Below are positions 57,030 through 64,000 of a DNA stretch of 64,000 nucleotides, piece after piece. The translations under genes were made by a program, and so were the position numbers. The DNA is from Hygrophila difformis (Eukaryota > Streptophyta > Magnoliopsida > Lamiales > Acanthaceae), in assembly GCA_030278955.1 (NCBI GenBank), contig JAOANR010000011.1:27160403-27224402 (forward strand), in the 5' to 3' direction. Positions within the stretch are counted from its first letter, which is position 1. Each line of letters begins with the position of its first letter. The notes below the pieces were generated by a model, which worked only from the letters and a program-made list of their open reading frames with translations, ran no database searches and was not told where the DNA came from.

Positions 57030-59519
57030 TGTAATACCCGGGAAAATTGTTAAGAGAAATCGGAACTAACTTAATAAATGTTACGAACATCAACCCGAAC
57101 TCGTAATAAATTCTAGATGGAAATTTCGAACCGTGAATGATCCGGAAAAATCGAGCCGAAAATGTAGAAGGATAAAAGTCCGAAAGAGAGAAGGAAAGCA
57201 CCCGGCGATCGGCCGCACCAAGACCACGTGGGAGCGCTGAACGCGGCAGATCACGCGATCATGGCGATTTCTTGCCAAAATTACGCCTCCCGACTTTAGT
57301 AAGTAAATCAGACGAGTGGGGAAGCTTTTACCCGAGCTAGGGCTGCCTCCCCCACTCTATTCACCATTGAGCAGCCCCCCAAACACCCACAATCTCTTCC
57401 AAACCCAAACACCTCTCCGACGAACTTCCGGCGACCTCCCGACGAGTATTCCGGCGAAGACGGGACGAGCGAGACAAGGCCACTGCCTTCTAGGACCTTG
57501 GTAAGTTGGATTATAGTGTGTAGCTCGTCCATAAGTCTCAAAAACTCGAAATCTAACCATCTTTCCTTTACCACGATTTCACGTCGGGGAATGAACAAAA
57601 AGCGATCGGAGAAGTTGGCCGTTTGTCGCGACCTTAGGACGTCCGGAAAGCCCTTACAGCAACCGTATTCTCTAACTAGGTAAGTTAAGATCTTAATCTT
57701 CAATTTTTGTGGTTTATTGTCGTTTAAAACTTAAGATCTAGACACGTAACTAAAATCGGTTTTCAAAAACCCTATTTTCGACCAATTTAAAAAACTCGCC
57801 TAAAACCCGACCTTCGGGAATTCAAATCGAAAACTTTTCAACATAGATTTTGTTCATAAGACTTTAGTCTATCTTGTGTCAAAATTCAGCCATTTTCATA
57901 AAGGTTTGATACCAAAATATCGTACCGTATATTTTCTGTATAAAAATCGAAAATTTTGAAATCTGGACAGTTTCTTTGACTCGACTTGATGCATATTTTC
58001 CACCCGTTTTTAGACCGATTCAACCTTGCATTTCTAAACAAAAGTTTTAGATAATTATGTCTAAATTATGTGTATAAAATTTTATGAATTTTGGAGTTCA
58101 TTTGATAGTTAAAATGGATGAATTCAGAACCTGTTTCGAACCGATTTTTGAATCCGCGCGTAGGCAGTGTATTGGTGTCGATTTTCGAACATTTAAAACT
58201 CATTATTTCCAAAATCTTAAAACATGAAGGTTGTTCATTAAGGTGTTATATACATCCTGTAAAAATTTTGGACCAATTGGATTTAAAATGAATTTTTAAT
58301 CGGCGTTGCACGAAACTGTGTAAGAATCAGTCCTTTGGGCAGAAATCTTCCTTTGTAAAGAACTCGAAATTTGACTCACTTCGAAACCTTATTTCTGAAA
58401 ACTCGAAACATGAAAGCTGTTCGTATGGGTGTCCTTGAGCTACTGTGTAAATTTCAGAATTTTTGATTAAAAGATGAATTTTTAATTTAAAAAGGCGTAA
58501 ACTGTGATAAATTGGATTTTTCGAACTTGAGAAAACTCGAACTACGAAATGCGATATCGAATATCTTGTAATCGTTGAAACATGAACTTTCGAAAAATCC
58601 CGTTGACTAGGCTGAGCCGATCTTCATGCTATTATTTTTGAGACTGCCTCGTTAGTGGTCTCCCTACTATCTGAGATTGCTTCGTTAGTGATCTCGCGCG
58701 CTGTATTTATTTGGACTGCGTCGTTAGTGGTCCTATAATTATTGAGACTGTCTCGTTAGTGGTCTCTCATTTATTTGGACTGCCTCGTTAGTGGTCCTAC
58801 GACTGAGATTGCCTCGTTAGTTATGGTGTCCTCTTCTTAGTTTGCGGGATGAAAATATAAAAGACTTGTGTGCGTATTTAATTATGCTGAAATTTATTTA
58901 TCACGTTTCAAATTATTCTTCTAAATTACGTTCTTAAATTATGCTTTTAAATTACGCTTTTAAATTAAGTCCTTAAATTATGTATTCTAGTCTTGAATAA
59001 ATTAATCGTGTTCTTCCGCTGCGAGTAAACTATGAATTTTAAACTAATTTCGTAATGCATGAAAAGTGTAATTTTAATTAAACACATGTAACCCCTAAAA
59101 TTGTTTTGTTAGGGATTAACTTACTCGGTATATTTTTATACTGATAAACCCGTTGTTATTTTTCTTTTACAGAGTATGTCGAGTGACGCATGCTCATGCA
59201 TTGGGGGAAACTATTTCATAGACACTTTTATTTCTTGCACTTCAATACTGTTTAAAATCGAGCCTGTTAAACCTGAGTTTTGGCCATGTTGGCCGTGATT
59301 ATTTTTCTGCTGCATTTACTCTATTCCGTGCATGGATGATTATTACTTCCGTATTTTGAACTAAGTATTATTATTTTCCGGACTCAATATTGAAATGTTT
59401 TAAATCTTTTACGTACCCATAAGCCTTGCATTTCCTTAGTGAGCTCGGGAAACCGTGTCTTGCTAGGGAGGTGTGGCGGTGACATCCCGACCTGGGTGAC
59501 AAAAAACCGGGGTGTTACA
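57030..59519 (+). mobile_element. T1 solo LTR between PBS and 5' LTR of the T2 element (TSD ACTCT, one side inverted)
   Basis: 2,490 bp, TGTAATACCCGGG to GGGGTGTTACA, matching the T1 LTR at 28427 in its body but carrying a T2-like beta terminus. The left flank is ACTCT (57025-57029). The right flank reads AGAGT (59519-59523), its reverse complement, because the last 30 bp, the flank and the first 29 bp of the neighbouring LTR are inverted (59490-59552). It has a five-hairpin array at 58640-58797. Confidence 0.9.
58640..58797 (+). repeat. Micro-hairpin array in second T1 LTR
   Basis: Five hairpins share a 13-nt loop (TGCCTCGTTAGTG with at most one change). Stems: 58640-58662 GAGAC/GTCTC, 58673-58695 GAGAT/ATCTC, 58713-58733 GGAC/GTCC, 58744-58766 GAGAC/GTCTC and 58777-58797 GGAC/GTCC. 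A sixth start (GAGATTGCCTCGTTAGT, from about 58805) lacks its partner arm. Confidence 0.9.
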
Positions 59520-59552
59520 GAGTTGTGACACCCCGGATTTGATAACCCAGGC
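59490..59552. other. 63-bp inversion across the T1/T2 LTR junction
   Basis: The segment is centred on 59521 and bounded by a long inverted repeat (ending CATCCCG on the left and beginning CGGGATG on the right). Reversing it gives T1 its usual alpha end, gives the T2 LTR its usual beta end, and places ACTCT on both sides of the T1 LTR. Confidence 0.85.
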
Positions 59553-62215
59553 CGGGATGTCACCGCCACACCTCCCTAGCAAGACACTGTTTCTCCGAGC
59601 TTGCTAAAGAGACGCAAGGTTATGGTTTTTCAGAATTTAAAATATTCAAACAGCCCATTCATATATAGTTTAAAAATAATATATCAAAGTTGCAGCGGAA
59701 AATAATATTTACATATATAATGCAGCGGAATTTAAATATAGGGCCAACATGGCCAAAATACGGGTTAAACAGGCCCGTTCACGCAATTTCTAGTCTAACG
59801 CAACATTTCAAAATAATGTATTTCCCAAAATCCCCATGTATGCATATGATGATGCATATTCTTCGGCTCTGAAAGAAAAAGGGAAAAACATGGTTTCGTC
59901 AGCAAAACTTGCTGAGTAAGTTAACACATGCATGATTATGGGGTTTCAAAGCCATTAATTAGATTTAAAGAAAACATGTGCAAAATACCCCATAATTTAA
60001 TTCATTTATCTAATAATAATTTAGTTGCGTAATTTAAAAGACAGAGAATCCATAAGATCATAAATATAGCTTGCAAAGTAATTAAATAAATTGACATAAA
60101 TTTAAAAGCACAATTTAACCGGAATTTAATTTAAACAAATGTCTCGCTTCGTTTCTTTCACAGATCACCATCGCTAGGGCTCTTATGTCCGCCAGCCTTA
60201 CGCTCGGGCTCTTATGTCCACGAGTATCATGGTCAATCTTTTAATAGGTTCATTACATCCGCTAGCCATACAATCAATATGTCGCTAGGGCTCTTACGTC
60301 CACTAGACATACACCTGGGCTCTTATGTCCCAAGCCGTAGACAAAATTGACGGTATCCAGCTTAGTCATAAACCCCAATGTTTTAATCTTCTCTTTGTTT
60401 AGAAAGACCAATTTCCCAAATTTAGTAAGTTTCTCAAAATATACTATTTCAGAACGATATTCGCTCCAATATCATTTAAAATCCTTTTCAACAAGATTTT
60501 CAAGATTTGACTTTGTCAAAACCACAGTTTACTTCAAAATTAACTAAAAATCGGTTTCAAGTCCAAAAATTCTGAAATTTGACCAGTGACTCCAAAACAC
60601 AGAGATGAACAAGTTTCATGTTTTAAGTTTTCCGATCCAAGATACGGAAGTAAGTCAAAAACGTCGATTTTTAACAGGATGATAATCTGTCCGAATTTCA
60701 ACACAGCAGTCTCAAAATTTCAAGATCTACCATAGCAAACTAACTCCAAATTTGATGAATTTTATAAGGAGATTCTTAAGACATATATCTACAAGTTTCA
60801 TGTTCAACAAAAGATCTAATTCATCCTATATCTATTGTCAAAAACGCCTACAAGTTCGGACCAAAAATCTGTCAAGATTTCAAGATCTAAATTTAGAACA
60901 GTTCGGTTTGGAGTCAATCTGCGATAACAAACCTCAACGAAAAATTCCAAAAATTTACGGAGGTGTTCTTAACGTATAGATCTACAATTCTTATGTTTAA
61001 CACCAATCCTAAATCCGTCTAGATCTAAGGTAAAAATCATCCTCAAGTTCGGATAAAGAATCTATCACCGTTTCAAGATCTAAGTCAAAGGCAGGTTGGT
61101 TTGCTGTCATTTTCGGATATCAAAACACGATGAAAAATTATGAAATTTTTACAGAAGATAGATCTATGTCTTAGGAACATTTTTTCTGTTTTAAGTTTTC
61201 CCGTTTGAACAGTTTTACGGGTTCGGAAAAATCGTGCAATAACGCTGCGCCGTAGAGATTTTAGTTGTGACAGATTTTATGTTCTTGATTCAAATCTTTA
61301 GATCAAGTGAATTCTAATTCTCAACCATGTAAGTATTTACTTACCGATCTATGGACGTTCCGGCTCGTCGATTCGGAGGCGTGGCTTCCAGTCCTTCGGT
61401 CTCCCTCCGAGATCCTTCGTTTTTCCTCAACGCGTCCGGATTGGGGTTTAGAATCGAAAAGAGGTTTAATTAGGATTCGTTCTCGAATCTTGAATGGAAA
61501 AGAATGGACAAGATCTTACCCCGACGATGAGGGTCCCTGGATTTTCGTCCAAACTCAGTCTTCTATTGCCTCCGTGCCTCCGACGACTCCGGGATTAGGG
61601 TTTGGTACGTATAGAGATTTTCGTAGGGTTTTAAAAGTGTTCGGGATTGATAAAGATGGTTATTTATAGATGTGCAAGACCTAGGGGACGTCCAAAGGCT
61701 GCCCCCAAGTGTCTTGAACTGACAGGAAAGCAACCGAAGTCGGAAAATCCGGATTCGGGCGAGTAAATCGCGGAACATCGCTGCTGTCTGATCTGGCACG
61801 GGGTTGGCGCGCCCCATGAGTAAACACCGCGCGGACACAGCGCCATCCTGGCCTGGACTTCGGTCTGGGCCGGGTCGTGCGATCCGTCGGGCCTTTTCTC
61901 CTCTCTTTCGGACTTCTATCCCTCTATGTTCTCGGGCTTTGATTTCCGGGCTATCTTCGGGCTCCGTTTTCCTATCTTAATTTTATTTGGATCTGAATTT
62001 ACATTTGGACTCGAGTTATTGAGTCCATCGGTGTTGGGTACACGGGAACCCGATATTTGATTAAATCATCTTTTAGCTTTACGGGTATTGGAAATTAAAT
62101 TCCATTTCCCATTTCCTTATCTATGTATTATGTTTATTTATTTATTATGTTTTCTTTATTATTTATTTATTTATCTATTTATTTATTTTATGTTGTAAAA
62201 TTTTCGGGTATTACA
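59524..62215 (-). repeat. T2 element 5' LTR
   Basis: 2,692 bp, starting TGTGACACCCC and ending CGGGTATTACA in window orientation, then CTCAA. It holds the hairpin array at 60173-60334 and a TATA box at 61661-61668 (minus). Its first 29 bp are the inverted segment described at 59490-59552. Confidence 0.95.
60173..60334 (-). repeat. Micro-hairpin array in T2 element 5' LTR
   Basis: Same four hairpins as at 41329-41490 of the sister LTR (GGGCTCTTATGTCC cores with GCTAGG/CCAGC, CTCG/CGAG, CTAG/CTAG and CTGGG/CCCAAG flanks in window orientation). Confidence 0.8.
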
Positions 62216-62291
62216 CTCAAACTCATACATGAAGTATCATCTGGATGCATATTCTAGTAATGAGAAATTAAAAGAAGCTTTCAAAGCATAC

Positions 62292-62586
62292 CTGGCCTGA
62301 TAAAATCGGATAGGCCAAAATCTATGACCTTCATTGGAGAATCTTCACTTTTTTGTAGCAGATAGGAAATTCTGCAAATATATATAACCAAGTGTACAAC
62401 TTCTTATTGATGCAAACATTGGGCCAATATATATCATTTCAGAAAATAGACATTATATGAGGAATGCTGGCAAGTAATACCTCTGGTTTCAGATCACGGT
62501 GCACGACTCCTTGCAGATGGCAAAAGGCAACAATACTTAACATCTGTGCTACAATATTCTTGGCATCCGCTTCTGTATATCTCCCA
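62292..62586 (-). pseudogene. Fragment of a CDPK-related protein kinase (CRK) gene, two exons
   Basis: Exon 62586-62481 reads [20 protein letters not shown] then [15 protein letters not shown], which holds the catalytic HRD. Exon 62371-62292 reads NFLSATK, then in the next frame KSEDSPMKVIDFGLSDFIRP with the DFG motif. One extra A in an A-run (six where five keep the frame) shifts the second exon. The first exon is cut at 62586 by a T2-like LTR, and the downstream intron is cut at 62216 by the T2 element. These motifs are typical of the CRK Ser/Thr kinases. The remaining exons are not in the window. Confidence 0.82.
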
Positions 62587-64000
62587 TGTAATACCCGAGA
62601 ATTTTCCAACATAAAATAAATACAATAAATAAATAAATACATCAAATAAATAAACAAAGGTAAGTAAATGAGAAATGAAATTTAACTTAAAAAGGAAGTA
62701 AAAGAATTTAATAAAATAAAAGGAATTAAATAAAGATAAATAAATTGTTACACGTGTACCCGACACCAATGGACTCGAAAACTCGAGTCCAAACATAAAT
62801 TTAGATCCGAGGGAAATGACGATACGGAATAGGAACCCGAAGATGGCCCGGAAATCGGAATCCGGGAGCATAGAGGGATAGAAGTCCGAAAGAGAGGAGG
62901 AAAGGCACGACGGATCGGACCTGCCCGGACCGAAGTCCAGGCGTGGGCCGCGCGGTGAAAGGCCAATTGGCGCGCCACGACCGCGCCACACGACAGATTC
63001 ACCGGTTGCGAGATTCACTCGCCCGAATCCGGATTTTTCGGCTTCGGTTGAACACCTTTCGGCTCAAGACTTACCAAGGCCGACCTTGGACGTCCCTAGG
63101 TCGTGTCTATCTATAAATAACCCCTCTTGACAGCCCCGAACACTTTTCAAAACCCTACGAATTCTCTATACGTTTGAAAACCCTAATCCCGGAGTCGTCG
63201 GAGGCACGAAACCAAGGCGAGGACTGCTTGGGACTGTTTTGGACGAAAATTGGGAGATCTCTAAGGTCGTGGTAAGTTCTGGTCCGTTCAATATTTTACG
63301 TTCCCAATCCGAAAAGGGATTCTAACTTAGTTTCTTTCATCTCTACACCCCGAATCGGATCTAGAACGAAGAACCCGACGAACCGAGGAGATAACGGTGG
63401 ACTGGAAGCCACGCCTCCGAAATCGACGTTCCCGGATGACTGGAAATCTGTAAGTTGACACTTACATGGTTTTGGGAGTAATTAAAACACTTAAATCCAA
63501 AAGCTTAAACAAGAGTTTCGAAAATCTGTCAACGTGAGATTTTTACAGGCGCAGCGATTTTGTACGATTTTTCTGGACCCTTAAAATTCTTCAAACGAGA
63601 AAACGTAAAACACAAAAAAACGTTCTTAAGGCTTAGTTCTATCTCCTGTAAAATTTTCAGAATTTTTCGTGATGATTTGCTATCTAAAATCAACCCGGAA
63701 CCGAACTGCTTAAGTTTGAATCTTGAAATTCTTGACAGAACTTAGGTCTGAACTTGATGACATTTTTTACTAGGGTTCTAGGCCGATTTAGATCTTTAGC
63801 CGAACATAAAAGTTGTAGATAAATGTCTTAAGAAGATCTCTGTAAAATTTTGTCAAATTTGGAGTTGATTTGCTATTGTAGATCTCAAAATTTTGGAACT
63901 GCTGTACACGAAATTCGGACAGATTAATGATATGACGAAAATTGACTTTTTAACCTGTTTCGGTATCTCGGATTGAAAAAGTTAAAACATGAAAGTTGTT
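62587..64000 (+). mobile_element. T2-like LTR, 5' part, running off the window end
   Basis: Starts TGTAATACCCGAGAATTTTCC after TCCCA (62582-62586, presumed target duplication). It parallels the T2 LTR at 37347, including TATAAATA at 63112-63119 and the GCCACGCC..CGAAATCGA block near 63410. The hairpin-array position would fall beyond the window. Whether it is solo or part of a full element cannot be seen. Confidence 0.9.

Larger units (their letters stand above)
40680..62215 (-). mobile_element. T2 gag-only LTR retrotransposon (TR-GAG type), TSD CTCAA, with three nested insertions
   Basis: Both ends carry CTCAA (40675-40679 and 62216-62220). Minus-strand order is: 5' LTR 62215-59524, spacer, PBS 57025-57014, gag 56236-52163, PPT near 51872, 3' LTR 51871-51203 plus 42986-40680. 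No protease, integrase, RT or RNase H belongs to it, so it depends on another element. Nested inside are the Tekay Gypsy (in the 3' LTR), a T3 solo LTR (in gag) and a T1 solo LTR (between PBS and 5' LTR). Removing these leaves about 7.7 kb. Confidence 0.9.

Noticed and set aside
57030..59519. T1 LTR read as a 5' LTR of opposite orientation belonging to the gag-only element
   Set aside because: The true 5' LTR (59524-62215) pairs with the 3' LTR by sequence and by CTCAA duplications. The apparent lack of a TSD for the T1 copy is explained by the local inversion.

Overview
This is nuclear DNA of a flowering plant, most likely a eudicot. The evidence is split genes with GT-AG introns, a class II formin, a group IIa WRKY gene, L1-type LINEs with a C-terminal RNase H, and Copia and Tekay-type Gypsy elements primed by initiator tRNA-Met. 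I cannot name the species. Only two loci look intact: a hAT-type transposase gene (1707-4062, +) and a 17-exon formin (22376-15629, -). All other recognisable genes are fragments or broken copies.

Layout. 1-706: alternating (dimeric) satellite. 1707-4062: hAT transposase gene, followed by an ATT microsatellite and a possible subterminal repeat region. 4764-7480 (-): fragments of two unrelated genes in series, a HUB/BRE1 histone H2B ubiquitin ligase and the 5' end of a PP2A B55 subunit. 7741-14844 (+): a WRKY40-like gene broken by a full-length Copia element (TSD AGAGG), a 4-bp duplication and a solo LTR (TSD CATCT) placed against a splice acceptor. 15629-22376 (-): the formin. 23621-28426 (-): fragments of pyruvate dehydrogenase E1-beta, an unidentified gene and dihydrofolate synthase, bounded on one side by a Helitron-like 3' terminus; a CDPK-related kinase fragment at 62292-62586 probably belongs to the same train.

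28427-64000 is a nest of LTR elements that expanded about 1.4 kb of older sequence to more than 34 kb. It is built from one superfamily with LTRs of roughly 2.5-3 kb (sense ends TGTAATACCCG and GGGGTGTTACA), here split into T1, T2 and T3. Its members are: a T1 solo LTR (TSD GAAAA) holding a nearly intact LINE; a T2 solo LTR (TSD GATTA); a gag-only T2 element (TR-GAG type, 40680-62215, TSD CTCAA), itself invaded by a Tekay Gypsy element lacking reverse transcriptase, a T3 solo LTR (TSD GATTG) and a T1 solo LTR; and a T2-like LTR running off the window end.

The most unusual signal lies inside these LTRs. Each subfamily carries, at about the same place (roughly 1.6-2.4 kb into the LTR), an array of short hairpins with a constant loop and stems that vary in a compensated way. 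The loop sequence differs completely between subfamilies. The T3 array is a three-fold 108-bp trimer whose units look like tRNA T-arms with Pol III B-box matches. A 63-bp inversion at 59490-59552, recognisable because undoing it restores both the LTR end types and a perfect target-site duplication, is a second notable structure.
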